DNA of 64,000 nucleotides from Anaerolineales bacterium (GTDB lineage Bacteria > Chloroflexota > Anaerolineae > Anaerolineales > Villigracilaceae): the NCBI GenBank assembly GCA_016744335.1, contig JADGEO010000005.1, positions 39,036 to 103,035 of the forward strand. Direction: 5' to 3'. Position 1 is the stretch's first letter, and the number at the start of each line of letters is the position of its first letter. Shown here piece by piece: positions 25,540 to 35,715 of the stretch. The notes beneath the pieces were generated by a model. That model was not told the DNA's origin. It made no database searches and worked only from the letters and a program-made list of their open reading frames with translations. Made by a program: the position numbers and the translations under genes.

Positions 25540-26235
25540 TTAGATATGCTCCCATTTGATTTCTTCTAAAGAGAAGGAAGAATCTTCAAGCGATTTAATA
25601 ATCCCATGGGCTAATTTATCTGTAATGCCTCGATAACGAAGGCGCAGAGATAATTTAGTGAGTAAGGTACCTGTTTCGTAATTTTTCTCAATATCGCAAT
25701 TCAAAACCTTCACTCGCTTATCTTTGACAATTTCGATAATTTGAGAGGCGTCAACGTCAAGCGATGCGCGAACGCTTAGAACTCTGTAGGTATCTTTGGC
25801 ATAAAAACGTTCAAAAAATTTAAGGAAAATAAGGCTAAGCAAAGAAATGCCTGTCGTGACAATAGCAATCTCATAATAACCACTCCCTGCTGCCATGCCA
25901 ATTGCGGCAACACTCCATAAAGAGGCGGCAGTTGTTAGCCCACGAACATTTGCGCCTTCCTTAATAATTACTCCAGCCCCCAAGAAACCGATTCCGCTTA
26001 CAACCTGCGCCGCGATTCTCGCGGGGTCAGCGGGGAAGCCAGATGCGTGTGTGCTTTGTGAAATGATCTCAGATAAGATTGTAAAAACAGATGCACCCAA
26101 GCTAACTAATAAATGAGTACGCAAGCCTGCCGCTCGACCGTGGACATCTCTTTCAAGTCCGATTAGCCCGCCGAGCAAAGATGCAAGTAGTATTCTGATG
26201 AGGAAATCGCTGTAATGAGCAAAAGATAATGACAT
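25540..26235 (-). CDS. MgtC/SapB-family membrane protein
   Basis: I begin at ATG 26235 (MSLSFAHYSDF), which has AAGGAG nine bases upstream; the track's longer N-terminus is basic and lacks a ribosome site. The 231-aa protein has the MgtC signature LLGGLIGLERDVHGRAAGLRTHLLV, QVVSGIGFLGAGVIIKEGANVRGLTTAASLW and four to five membrane helices, then a soluble ~85-aa C-terminal ACT-like domain. MgtC proteins modulate magnesium or acid stress and F-ATP synthase in pathogens; the role in free-living bacteria is uncertain. Confidence 0.9.
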   Translation of the reverse strand: MSLSFAHYSDFLIRILLASLLGGLIGLERDVHGRAAGLRTHLLVSLGASVFTILSEIISQSTHASGFPADPARIAAQVVSGIGFLGAGVIIKEGANVRGLTTAASLWSVAAIGMAAGSGYYEIAIVTTGISLLSLIFLKFFERFYAKDTYRVLSVRASLDVDASQIIEIVKDKRVKVLNCDIEKNYETGTLLTKLSLRLRYRGITDKLAHGIIKSLEDSSFSLEEIKWEHI

Positions 26236-26603
26236 TGGAGAACTCCTTATAAATAAGATATAAAGTTTATTATAGTCCTTTTTCTTTCTCCCAATTTTTT
26301 TTATCACGAACGGCTATTGCACAGGATTATTTGGCTCAACGTGAATTAGCATGATAATTCATGCCTGAACCGATGATTGAAATCATCATCTGAAACAAGA
26401 AGTGCGATAAATCGCACTAAAAATCGCGCAATATAACCCGCTTCAACGGGTTTTGCATATTAGCCTTATGTTTTCAACATAAGGCAATTGGTAGCAATCA
26501 CGTCAATTCACGCTGAACCAATTATTTTTATACAAAATGCTTCACTTGAGAATCAAAAAGCGGCATTTCTGCCGCTTTTTCTTTTTTCTATTCTCTAATT
26601 TGT
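26236..26603. repeat. Spacer with hairpin repeat R2 copy B and a terminator
   Basis: GTGCGATAAATCGCAC (26402-26417) is a perfect hairpin followed by AAAATCGCGCAATATAACCCGCTTCAACGGG, matching the 469-520 copy. TTATGTTTTCAACATAA is a further hairpin. The TATAAT complement at 26269-26274 is the probable -10 of the MgtC gene. Confidence 0.5.
26555..26590 (-). terminator. Terminator of the 298-aa membrane protein gene
   Basis: AAAAAGCGGCA and TGCCGCTTTTT pair perfectly around TTTC, with T-runs on both strands. Confidence 0.85.
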
Positions 26604-27500
26604 CTACCCCGCCGTGCCGTGCCCTGTCCCAGAACGATAATCATATTCTGAGCCAAAAATGCTGTGGGGGATAAAATAAACCAGCAGGGTCACAAATCCA
26701 GCCAAAAGCACGGACTTTCGATTTTCCAATTCGCCACGGTTAGCATAAGCCGCCCAGAGCCAGAAAACCATTTCAACCACAACTTTATTATCCGTCCAAT
26801 CGTAGCCGAAGGGGATTCCAGACCACAACACGCCAAAGGCATACCATTGCACCAGCGGACCCAAGATAAATGCGCCCACAATCAAAGAGATGATAGTCGC
26901 CTTGATTAGCCCTTTGAACTTTTCTTCTATCAAAGCGGCAAAAATTGTCCGAACGGCAATCATCATGGAGAGAAAAATAGTCAGGATGTGGAAAAAAAGC
27001 ACGGTCATCGGAACAGCGGCTTTATAACGAGCAAAGATAGGCTTATCGCCAGTCACTGAAACCGCTTCATCAATCCCATCATCAATATAGACGAAGAATT
27101 CATACTTCCCGGCTCTTTCTGGGAGGGATGGTAATTCTGCGCCAAAACCCTCTACTGATTCTGAGCTGCCGCGCCGCGAGAATTCAAACTTGCCAGCCGC
27201 CATCGGCATCTCTGACCAGTCATCATTCGATTTATAACGCCGATATTGAACATATCCAGAAACACCTTCAGGAACAGGATCAAGAAGCATAATTTTCAAA
27301 TCTGTGCCGATAGTTTCGCTACGCAGAAACTGAAAATTAACTGTACCAGACGCTGTATCGAACTCTCCCTCCAGCGGGTAGGTGGGTCCAGTTTTATCCT
27401 GATACATAAAACAACCAAGCGTAATAACAGCAGATAAGACCCATAGCAGCACGCTGGTCAGCTTGGGTTTTTGTAGAGCAAATTCTTTGAGCTTTGACAT
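26604..27500 (-). CDS. Membrane protein, unknown function
   Basis: This 298-aa protein has one N-terminal helix (SVLLWVLSAVITLGCFMY), an extracytoplasmic domain of ~125 residues with an Ig-like strand pattern (KYEFFVYIDDGIDEAVS), and four C-terminal helices. The loop GIPFGYDWTDNK and the end IPHSIFGSEYDY may be conserved. I do not recognise the family. AAGGAG precedes the ATG. Confidence 0.75.
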   Translation of the reverse strand: MSKLKEFALQKPKLTSVLLWVLSAVITLGCFMYQDKTGPTYPLEGEFDTASGTVNFQFLRSETIGTDLKIMLLDPVPEGVSGYVQYRRYKSNDDWSEMPMAAGKFEFSRRGSSESVEGFGAELPSLPERAGKYEFFVYIDDGIDEAVSVTGDKPIFARYKAAVPMTVLFFHILTIFLSMMIAVRTIFAALIEEKFKGLIKATIISLIVGAFILGPLVQWYAFGVLWSGIPFGYDWTDNKVVVEMVFWLWAAYANRGELENRKSVLLAGFVTLLVYFIPHSIFGSEYDYRSGTGHGTAG

Positions 27501-27809
27501 TTAAAAATCTCCTTGTTACAAAATATGATACGCTATTTTACAACTAAATTTCATTATTTGATAGATAGGTTTACTTAATGCTTTTAGTAAATAACACCAA
27601 GAAAAGATGACTGAAAAACGGTCATCCTGCATTTTGCTCATTATCAGAAAACTTTAGGCACCAAATCTACATACTTACGTCATACGCTGTCTTCTCTCTA
27701 AGACTTTCTGTGGATTTATCAGAAAATTGAAGTGAAGTATACTTAAGGGATATAAACCTATTTTTCGAGCAGTCCCCTTACCATCTTATTACCCCTTTCA
27801 ACTCTTATA
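27501..27809. other. Divergent promoter spacer
   Basis: This AT-rich stretch separates the minus-strand membrane gene from the plus-strand glycosyltransferase. TTACTTAATGCTTTTAGTAA is an imperfect palindrome near 27570. I see no gene. Confidence 0.3.
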
Positions 27810-28934
27810 ATGAAAAATTTCCCTGGTCGCCTTGCCATCCAACAACGTGTATTGCCCCATTATCGCGTCCCCTTTTTTGACACACTTGCAGAATCTTGTG
27901 AAGGCGGGGCATCACTTTTCGCGGGCAAAGCGCGTGAAGAAGAACATATTTCCACGAATAAAAACCTTAGTATCGCCAAATATGCACACGCTAAAAATCG
28001 CCACCTTTTCAAAGGCTCCTTTTATTTTTGCCATCAAGAAAGAATAACCGATTGGCTTGAAAAGACCAATCCAGATGCGCTCATCGTGGAGGCAAATCCG
28101 CGCTATTTATCTACCCCCTCTGCCATTAAGTGGATGCACTCACGCAACCGTCCCGTTATTGGATGGGGATTAGGCGCGCCGCAACGCTCTGGTCTCTTGG
28201 CTGGGGTGCAGAAAAAAAACTGGATGCGCTTCCTCAACAAATTTTCTGCCCTCATCGCCTATAGTCAACGTGGTGCCGATGATTATGCCGCATTAGGGAT
28301 TGACAAAAAAAAGATATTCGTAGCCCTCAACGCGGTAGCACATAAACCCACAGGCGGGCTACTAACACGCCCCATTCGGAAAGATTATGAGCCATTAATT
28401 GCTCTTTATGTCGGTCGCTTACAAGAACGAAAGAAAATAGACAATCTCATTCGCGCTTGTGCCTCCTTACCCCAAAATATACAACCCAACTTATGGATTG
28501 TTGGCGAGGGACCTGCACGAAAATCACTGGAGCATTTGGCAAAAGAAATCTACCCAACTGCTCGCTTCTTTGGCGAAAGGCATGGTGTAGAATTGAAAAT
28601 GATTTGGGGGGAAGCAGACTTTTTCGTCCTCCCCGGAACAGGCGGGCTTGCGGTACAAGAGGCTATGTCTCACGCGCTCCCTGTCATAGTAGCAAAAGGG
28701 GATGGCACCCAAGACAATCTCGTTCGCCCAGAAAACGGCTGGCAAATCCCCGATGATGATGAAAAAGCATTAAAAGAAAGCATAAAAGATGCCTTAGCAA
28801 ACCAACATCATTTACGCGCTATGGGCGTGGCATCCTATAATATCGTTTTAACAGAAGTAAATATAGAAAAAATGGTCGAAGTTTTTCTGAGGGCGTTAGA
28901 GCAGGTTTGCAAAAAACCCCGTATAACCAAATAG
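27810..28934 (+). CDS. Family 4 glycosyltransferase
   Basis: This 374-aa GT-B protein starts MKNFPGRLAIQQRVLPHYRVPFFDTLAE, the usual start for this sugar-nucleotide-dependent group. The C-terminal half has ALYVGRLQERKKIDNLIRA, LWIVGEGPARKSLE, and DFFVLPGTGGLAVQEAMSHALPVI, a GT4-like donor site (the Glu in AVQEAM). It stands alone, so the acceptor cannot be inferred. The ATG is part of TATAATG, so the real promoter must be further upstream. Confidence 0.88.
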   Translation: MKNFPGRLAIQQRVLPHYRVPFFDTLAESCEGGASLFAGKAREEEHISTNKNLSIAKYAHAKNRHLFKGSFYFCHQERITDWLEKTNPDALIVEANPRYLSTPSAIKWMHSRNRPVIGWGLGAPQRSGLLAGVQKKNWMRFLNKFSALIAYSQRGADDYAALGIDKKKIFVALNAVAHKPTGGLLTRPIRKDYEPLIALYVGRLQERKKIDNLIRACASLPQNIQPNLWIVGEGPARKSLEHLAKEIYPTARFFGERHGVELKMIWGEADFFVLPGTGGLAVQEAMSHALPVIVAKGDGTQDNLVRPENGWQIPDDDEKALKESIKDALANQHHLRAMGVASYNIVLTEVNIEKMVEVFLRALEQVCKKPRITK

Positions 28935-29350
28935 AATCTTACTTTTACTTTTTACCATATAAATACCTGTCCACATCTTTTCATCCCAATATATAAACGT
29001 CTCAAGGCGTGCAGTTTCTCTACGTCTCATTTTATATGAAGCTTTACCTCACTCATATTAAATTCAAAAATACCTAACTCAATTCATTTTAGTCTCATTT
29101 TCAAATTTCTTCTCTAACGCCAAATGCTTCCTTCGTAAAATTCGGAGTGATGAACGGGCTCAGTTCAGAATCATTTTTCCATTTGCTCAAGTGTGTTGCA
29201 ATCTCTAGAGAGGGCCAGATGCTCATTAACAGCATCCTCAAAACTTTTCCTGCTCTATCGGGTTTCTCCTGTATAATAGAGCAACGCTCTGGCGTCCCCT
29301 ACCTTTTCGTACAAAAGAATATTTTTCACCCCATACCTTAGGAGGTCTGT
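28935..29350. other. Spacer before acs
   Basis: TATAAT at 29272-29277 (CCTGTATAATAGAG) is a likely -10, and TAGGAGG precedes the acs ATG. The rest is low-complexity T/C-rich sequence. Track ORF 29147-29341 has no family features and I do not call it. Confidence 0.4.
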
Positions 29351-31246
29351 ATGTCTGATAAAGAAAATTATGAAGGCGAAGTTTTTTTTCCTTCAGAAGA
29401 AGTTGTTAAGAATGCCAATGTGCAAGATTATGATGCATGGTATAAGCAATCGATTGATGACCCCGAAACTTTTTGGGCAGACCGCGCCAATGAGTTAGAA
29501 TGGTACGAAAAATGGGATAAGGTCCTAGACGACAGCAACGCGCCTTTTTATAAATGGTTTGTAGGCGGGAAGACGAATATCGTACATAATGCAATTGACC
29601 GCCATTTAGTCAATTCTCATCGTAATAAATTGGCGTTAATTTGGGAAGGTGAGCCGGGCGATAAACGCACATTTTCTTATCACGCGCTAAACCGTGAAGT
29701 GAGCAAGATGGCAAATATCCTGAAAAGCATGGGTGTAGTCAAAGGCGATATTGTCACAATTTATATGCCCCGTATTCCTGAACAAGTTTTTGCGATGTTG
29801 GCTTGTGCCAAAATTGGTGCGGCGCACAGCGTGGTTTATGGCGGGTTCAGTGTAGAGGCTTTGGCTTCTCGCATCGAAGATGCTAAAAGCCGGGTGCTGA
29901 TTACAGCAGATGGCGCTTGGTTGCGCGGCAATATCATCAAGCTCAAAGATATTTCTGATGAAGCAATGGCACGCCAAGCAACAATTGAGCATTGTATTGT
30001 TGTAAAACGCACAGAAAATGAAGTTTATATGGAACAAGGACGCGATTTTTGGTACCACAACCTTTTAGAGCTACCTATTGCCAGCCCAAAATGTGAAACA
30101 GAAAAAATGGATGCCGAAGATTTACTCTTCATTCTTTATACTTCTGGCACAACGGGCAAACCAAAAGGCATTGTGCATACGCACGGTGGCTATCAGGTTT
30201 ATACGCATACCACGCTGAAATCGGTTTTTGATGTCAAAGATAACGACCGCTGGTGGTGCGCCGCCGACCCAGGTTGGATTACGGGACATAGCTATATCGT
30301 CTACTCGCCTTTGATTGCAGGCGTGACTTCTTTCATGTACGAAGGTGCGCCGACTCACCCCTACCCCGATAGATGGTGGAAGATGGTCGAAAGATACGGC
30401 ATTACGATTTTATACACCGCCCCGACCGCGATCCGTGGCTTAATGCGCTTCGGAGACGCGTGGGCGCAGAAATACGATCTCTCCTCCCTCCGCTTATTGG
30501 GCAGTGTCGGTGAACCCATCAATCCTGAGGCATGGAAGTGGTATCACGAAGTGATCGGCACCGAAAACTGCCCCATTATGGATACATGGTGGCAAACCGA
30601 AACGGGCGGATTTGTGATTACGCCCCTGCCCATCACACCCCTTAAACCTGGCTCAGGGACAAAACCCTTCTTCGGTCATGAATCTGAAGTGGTAGATGAT
30701 GATGGCAACCCCGTAACGGCTGGTGAAGAGGGCTTCTTGGTTCTCAAACGCCCGTGGCCTGGCATGTTGCGCACCATTTACGGTGACGATGAACGCTATA
30801 AGGAACAATACTGGGGCAAATTTGGGAATATGTACCAAACTGGCGACTCAGCCCGCAAAGATAAAGATGGCTATATCTGGATTATCGGCAGAATGGATGA
30901 TGTTCTTAAGGTAAGTGGATATCGTTTAGGCACGGCTGAGGTAGAGAGTGCCATCACATCACATCCCAGCGCAACAGAATCGGCGGTTGTTGGACTCCCG
31001 CATGATATTAAGGGCAACGCCATCCACGCCTATGTTATTTTAGGCGCAGGCCAAACAGGTAGCGATGAATTAGCCGCAACCTTGCGCAACCATGTTGGCA
31101 AAGAATTGGGTCCCATTGCTAAGCCAGAATCCATCACCTTTGTCGATAGTCTCCCCAAAACGCGTAGTGGCAAAATTATGCGCCGCTTGTTAAAGGCTCA
31201 GGCTCTGGGCGAAGAAGTTGGAGATACAAGCACACTGGCAGATTAA
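29351..31246 (+). CDS. acs: Acetyl-coenzyme A synthetase
   Basis: Acs activates acetate with ATP and CoA. The 631-aa protein has the adenylate signature YTSGTTGKPKGIVH, WCAADPGWITGHSYIVYSPL, TMYEGAP-like SFMYEGAPTHPYPDRWW and DTWWQTETGG. The C-terminal acetylation-site loop LPKTRSGKIMRRLLKA has the regulatory Lys, so control by protein acetylation is possible. A perfect TAGGAGG is present. The second to last part (RMDDVLKVSGYRLGTAEVE) is the hinge. With aconitase it points to acetate use through the TCA cycle. Confidence 0.96.
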   Translation: MSDKENYEGEVFFPSEEVVKNANVQDYDAWYKQSIDDPETFWADRANELEWYEKWDKVLDDSNAPFYKWFVGGKTNIVHNAIDRHLVNSHRNKLALIWEGEPGDKRTFSYHALNREVSKMANILKSMGVVKGDIVTIYMPRIPEQVFAMLACAKIGAAHSVVYGGFSVEALASRIEDAKSRVLITADGAWLRGNIIKLKDISDEAMARQATIEHCIVVKRTENEVYMEQGRDFWYHNLLELPIASPKCETEKMDAEDLLFILYTSGTTGKPKGIVHTHGGYQVYTHTTLKSVFDVKDNDRWWCAADPGWITGHSYIVYSPLIAGVTSFMYEGAPTHPYPDRWWKMVERYGITILYTAPTAIRGLMRFGDAWAQKYDLSSLRLLGSVGEPINPEAWKWYHEVIGTENCPIMDTWWQTETGGFVITPLPITPLKPGSGTKPFFGHESEVVDDDGNPVTAGEEGFLVLKRPWPGMLRTIYGDDERYKEQYWGKFGNMYQTGDSARKDKDGYIWIIGRMDDVLKVSGYRLGTAEVESAITSHPSATESAVVGLPHDIKGNAIHAYVILGAGQTGSDELAATLRNHVGKELGPIAKPESITFVDSLPKTRSGKIMRRLLKAQALGEEVGDTSTLAD

Positions 31247-31335
31247 GATTATTTTAAATTTTTATCCCCTAAAACAGACCGTGTTTGCTCTAAAACTATA
31301 AAAGAAAAAGAAAAACCAAGTGTCTATCAGAAATT

Positions 31336-31370
31336 AAAAAGCGGACTTCTAAACGAAGTCCGCTTTTTTC
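31336..31370 (+). terminator. Terminator of acs
   Basis: AAAAAGCGGACTTC and GAAGTCCGCTTTTT pair over 14 bases around TAAAC and run into TTTTTTC. Confidence 0.9.
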
Positions 31371-31683
31371 TTGGATGAAGAACCGTGTAGCGCGTCACTT
31401 CGACAGGCTCAGCGTACACGATTTCAACTTGCGTGCCTTCGGTCAACGTAATCTAGGCATAGAGCATCGCGATGCCTACGCCGCATATCAGCTTATTATT
31501 CCGTACCCCAGCCTAAAATCACGTTTGACGCGCCAATCTCTAAAATGCAAAGCAAATCTCGCACTGCAAAATCCGCTTTCTTTAAGTAAATTTTCATATA
31601 ATCCACCCAATAAAGAGTAAAATAGAAAATAGGATGAGAGTTGCTCAAAAAAGATAAGTAAAATTTATAAGAAAGGAAAAATT
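31371..31683. other. Spacer before the PAS-GGDEF gene
   Basis: It contains CACTTCGACAGGCTCAGCG, one form of the widespread CTTCGACAAGCTCAGG repeat (also at ~49429), and GGATGAAGAACCG, a word shared with the sequence after the coaD and dsbA-like terminators. Track ORF 31375-31620 is not a gene by content. GAAAGGAAAAATT precedes the next ATG. Confidence 0.35.
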
Positions 31684-34600
31684 ATGAGAAAAAAGTTCAA
31701 AAAATGCTTAGCTCCCCCTATATTTGAAGATGACGAAGAAAAAACATGGCACGCAAGCTTAATTAATGCCACTATTCTTGTTTATTTAGGAATCATTTTT
31801 TTCGGCGTTATTGGCAACTTGATTGGGGGAAGAATCCAAACCTCAGTATATATTGTTGATGCTATCGCATTTCTTTTTATTCTTTTATTGCGCCGTTTAC
31901 TTTTTACAGGAAGAGTCTCACAGACAGGCGTATGGCTGATTTCTAGTACCACCCTTATTGTTACAGTTGCTATCGCTTCCCTGGGCACTATTCGTACACC
32001 TACAACGATGGCTTTTCTAATTTCAATCATCATATCAGGGCTGATTTTTGGGCGAAGAGGACTTTTCTTTAGCATTACATCTAGTTCGTTAGCTGTACTT
32101 GGCTTGATAGTAGCCGAAAAATTTGGGGTATTGCCGCCTCCCGATTATGTTGTCAATATTACTCAATGGATAACCACTACATTGATATTCAGTTTTATTG
32201 GCGGGCTGGTAAATTTTTCATATCGCTCTACTCGCTATGCATTAAAACGCTCAATTGAAGAAGTTGATGGGCGTAAAAAAACAGAAAAAGCATTGCAAGA
32301 AAGTGAAGAAAAATATAGGCTGTTGTTTGAATCCTCCCCCGATGCTATCTTTATTCGTGATACTCAGAAAATTCTTCATGCGAATGCCTCCTGCATAAAA
32401 ATGGTTGGCGCAAAAACACTTGGAGAGATAGTCGGTACGCAACTTGAAAATTATATGTCTAAGGAGGTAGTAGAAAAAATAAATATACGAACAGAAAAAA
32501 TGGTCCTAACAGGTGAGCCAGCCGCCCCTATGGAAGCGAACTACCATCGTTTAGATGGAACCCCATTTACAGCAGAAGATTTGGCGATACCCATTGTTTT
32601 TGAAGGAAAACCAGCTTTTCAAGTTATTACGCGCGACATTACTAAGCGTAAAGAAACAGAAAAAGCATTGCAAGAGAGCGAGGTATTACTAAAAAACGCT
32701 CAAAAGTTAGCTCATATTGGTAGCTGGAAATTAGATTTACGAACAAATGAACTAACTTGGTCGGATGAAGTCTATCGGATATTTGGCCTCGAACCTCAAG
32801 CCTTTGGCGCAACCTATGAATCATTCTTAGACACAATTCACCCAGATGATCGAAAAATGGTGGCAGAAACCTATGAAATTTCTGTGCAAGAAAAACAACC
32901 CTATGACCTTGTGCATCGTATTTTGCGTCCCGATGGCATTATTCGCACAGTTCATGAAAAGTCAAATAGTATCCTCAATGAAGCGGGAGAAGTTATTATA
33001 TCCATTGGCTTTGTGCATGATATTACCGAGCGCATTCAAAAAGATAAAATTATTTATCAACTTTCTCGCGTTGTTGAGCAAAGTGCGAGCACAATCGTTA
33101 TTACAGATTTAGATGGCAACATAGAATTTACAAACCCCGCTTTTAAAAAAATAACAGGCTACACGGCAGAAGAAGCTTTGGGGGAAAATCCGCGTATCTT
33201 AAAATCAAACCATACGGCTCCAGAAGTATATGTTGAAATGTGGGACACACTCTTAGCAGGTGATGTTTGGCAGGGAGAGCTCCTCAACAGAAAGAAAGAT
33301 GGAAAACACTACTGGGAGCTTGCAACCATCTTTCCAATTAAAGACAATATGGGAGAAATAACCCATTTTGCCGCCGTAAAAGATGATATTACATCTCGAA
33401 AAAAAATCGAGCTAGATCTAAAAGAAAGCGAAGAAAAATTCCGCAGTTTGGTTGAACAATCTGAAGATGGCATCGTGATCGTTACTCAATCAGGAATTAT
33501 TATTGAATGGAATCTGGGGATGAGCAATATCACCGGCTTGGCACGCGAATATATGCTAGGAACTCTGCTCTGGGAATCTCTATATCAACTTGTGCGCGAT
33601 GAATGTAAAAACCCAACACGAGCAGAAAGAATGAAAGCCGGGATATGCGCAATACTAAAAAATAAAAATATGCTTAGAAATGAAGAAAAGAAAGAGTATA
33701 TTATTCAACGTAGCAACGGTGAGATACGTACTATTCAGTCAACAGCCTATCCCATTGCTGTAGGGGGCGGGTTTATGGTAGGTATTATTTCACGAGATAT
33801 TACTGAGCAAAAAAAATCTGAAAGAGCATTAGAAGAAAGTGAAACCCGCTTTCGTGGTGCATTTGAAAATACGTCCGTTGGAATGAGTCTAACAACCCCA
33901 AGAGGAAATATACTAAAAGTAAATGATGCTCTTTGCAATATCATCGGATACTCAGCCGAAGAACTCCATACGATGACTTTTTGGGATTTCACACACCCCG
34001 ATGATATGAAAGAGAATCGAAAGCTCATCGAAAAATTATCATCGGGAGAGCTTTCAGGCTTCAAATTAGAAAAACGCTATATTCACAAAGAGGGGCATCT
34101 AGTTTGGGTTTTACTCAATCTTGTTTTGGTGCGAGGTGAGCAAAATAACCCTCTATATTCCATTATTCTTACGCAAGATATTACGGAACGTAAAAAAGCA
34201 GAATCCGAACTGAATAAGCTGGCACAGGCTGTCAACTTTTCAGGTAGTTCTATTATGATTACCGATTCAGATGGAAAAATAGAATTTGCAAATGAAGCCT
34301 TCTCAGCCGTATCGGGATATAGTGTCGAGGAAATTATCGGGGAAAAAGCAAGTATCTTAAAATCAGGGAAGGTTGAAACGAAAATCTACGAAGAACTCTG
34401 GGGGGAAATCACACAAGGCAATATCTGGCGTGGAGAATTGCTCAACCGAAAAAAGACAGGAGAACTCTATTGGGACGCAATGGTCATCTCTCCCATTATA
34501 GATAAAGACAATAACATAACCCATTATGTTGCCGTGCAAGATGAAATAACAGAACGAAAAGAAGAAGAATATCGCCTTATCCACCTGGCTACGCATGACA

Positions 34601-35127
34601 TTTTAACAAACTTACCGAATCGAGCCTTTTTCAACGAACGTATAAAGCATGCTTTAGCCTTGGCAAAACGAAATAATTGGCAAGTTGCCCTTTTCTTTAT
34701 TGACCTGAATGACTTCAAAATTATCAATGATAAATTTGGGCATAATGTAGGTGATAATGCTCTTCTAGAATTCGCAAAACGCCTTCAAGCCAGTGTACGA
34801 AATAGCGATACAGCCGTGCGCCTGGGGGGAGATGAATTTGTCTGCTTGCTCGAAAATATCCCCGCTAAAGAGGATTTGGCACTCATTGCAGAAAAAATCA
34901 TAGCCAATATAAAAGTACCTTTTGACGTGAATGAAGAACTAAGGTTAGAACTCTCTACCAGCATTGGCATCAGCATTTTCCCGCAAGATGGAGAAAATAT
35001 CGAAACTCTTTTAGAAAAAGCAGACCACGCTATGTATAACGCAAAAAATGAAAAAGCTAAGGGATATAAATTCTACAACGCCAGCAACGGCGCACTTTTA
35101 CGCTCAAACTTAGACGAGGCTCATTAA
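31684..35127 (+). CDS. Membrane diguanylate cyclase with six PAS domains
   Basis: This 1147-aa protein would make cyclic di-GMP. Residues 30-185 form about six membrane helices. PAS-type sensor domains begin near residues 206 (SEEKYRLLFESSPDAIFIRD), 330, 457, 582, 720 and 845; the third and sixth (ITDLDGNIEFTNPAF, ITDSDGKIEFANEAF) are close to each other and probably duplicated. The C-terminal domain (~970-1135) has FIDLNDFKIINDKFGHNVGD and the active-site RLGGDEF. RNSD five residues before GGDEF is an inhibitory I-site, so product inhibition is expected. Its last 18 bases overlap the convergent HAD gene. Confidence 0.93.
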   Translation: MRKKFKKCLAPPIFEDDEEKTWHASLINATILVYLGIIFFGVIGNLIGGRIQTSVYIVDAIAFLFILLLRRLLFTGRVSQTGVWLISSTTLIVTVAIASLGTIRTPTTMAFLISIIISGLIFGRRGLFFSITSSSLAVLGLIVAEKFGVLPPPDYVVNITQWITTTLIFSFIGGLVNFSYRSTRYALKRSIEEVDGRKKTEKALQESEEKYRLLFESSPDAIFIRDTQKILHANASCIKMVGAKTLGEIVGTQLENYMSKEVVEKINIRTEKMVLTGEPAAPMEANYHRLDGTPFTAEDLAIPIVFEGKPAFQVITRDITKRKETEKALQESEVLLKNAQKLAHIGSWKLDLRTNELTWSDEVYRIFGLEPQAFGATYESFLDTIHPDDRKMVAETYEISVQEKQPYDLVHRILRPDGIIRTVHEKSNSILNEAGEVIISIGFVHDITERIQKDKIIYQLSRVVEQSASTIVITDLDGNIEFTNPAFKKITGYTAEEALGENPRILKSNHTAPEVYVEMWDTLLAGDVWQGELLNRKKDGKHYWELATIFPIKDNMGEITHFAAVKDDITSRKKIELDLKESEEKFRSLVEQSEDGIVIVTQSGIIIEWNLGMSNITGLAREYMLGTLLWESLYQLVRDECKNPTRAERMKAGICAILKNKNMLRNEEKKEYIIQRSNGEIRTIQSTAYPIAVGGGFMVGIISRDITEQKKSERALEESETRFRGAFENTSVGMSLTTPRGNILKVNDALCNIIGYSAEELHTMTFWDFTHPDDMKENRKLIEKLSSGELSGFKLEKRYIHKEGHLVWVLLNLVLVRGEQNNPLYSIILTQDITERKKAESELNKLAQAVNFSGSSIMITDSDGKIEFANEAFSAVSGYSVEEIIGEKASILKSGKVETKIYEELWGEITQGNIWRGELLNRKKTGELYWDAMVISPIIDKDNNITHYVAVQDEITERKEEEYRLIHLATHDILTNLPNRAFFNERIKHALALAKRNNWQVALFFIDLNDFKIINDKFGHNVGDNALLEFAKRLQASVRNSDTAVRLGGDEFVCLLENIPAKEDLALIAEKIIANIKVPFDVNEELRLELSTSIGISIFPQDGENIETLLEKADHAMYNAKNEKAKGYKFYNASNGALLRSNLDEAH

Positions 35128-35715
35128 CTCTGCCATTACTTCATCTTTATTTTGAAAATGAAGACCATTCATCCCTAATTTTCGAGCCGCTTCGATATTT
35201 TCGATGAAGTCGTCTATAAAAACTGTTTCTTCGGGGGCAACGTCTAATTTTTCTAGGACCATTTTATAAATTTTAGGGTCTGGTTTCGCTACACCCATTT
35301 CGGCTGAGATGAAAATCTCATCGAAGGCATCGGCTATTTTCCATTGGGTAGCAAGCACTTTGCGTAGATTGTCCCACGCGTTGCTAAGCAAGACTGTTTG
35401 GTAACGCGGACGCAAAGATTGAATATAGTCAATAATTCCCTTGTCTACTTCATCGCCGTGGAAGAATTCATCTACAAAGTTGTTGATGGTTTCATCTGTT
35501 TCGGGGAGGTCGAGGGTGCGCATGACGTGTTGCATGTGATCACGCGCACTAATTTCTCCACAAGAAGCGCGCAAACTGGATTTATTGGCGAAGACGATTT
35601 GGTCTAGTTCTCTGTAGGTTTTGCCAAAGCGCAAGCCCAAAGCCGCGCGCGGGGCGGTGTCTTCTGTCCGTACTAAAACGCCGCCCATATCAAAGATAAC
35701 GACTTTGATACTCAT
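35110..35715 (-). CDS. HAD-superfamily hydrolase, YihX-like
   Basis: This 201-aa protein has VVIFDMGGVLVRTED (motif I), VLLSNAWDNLR (motif II), AEMGVAKPDPKIYKMVLEKL (motif III) and TVFIDDFIENIEAARKLGM (motif IV). Such class IA proteins dephosphorylate sugar phosphates such as glucose-1-phosphate. The ATG overlaps the stop of the zinc-ribbon gene as ATGA, so the two are cotranslated. It is convergent with the PAS-GGDEF gene. Confidence 0.88.
   Translation of the reverse strand: MSIKVVIFDMGGVLVRTEDTAPRAALGLRFGKTYRELDQIVFANKSSLRASCGEISARDHMQHVMRTLDLPETDETINNFVDEFFHGDEVDKGIIDYIQSLRPRYQTVLLSNAWDNLRKVLATQWKIADAFDEIFISAEMGVAKPDPKIYKMVLEKLDVAPEETVFIDDFIENIEAARKLGMNGLHFQNKDEVMAELMSLV

Noticed and set aside
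29147-29341. 64-aa ORF upstream of acs
   Set aside because: No ribosome site, overlaps the likely acs promoter, no recognisable protein features.
31375-31620. 81-aa plus-strand ORF after the acs terminator
   Set aside because: Content matches common repeat strings (CTTCGACAGGCTCAG) and has no family features.
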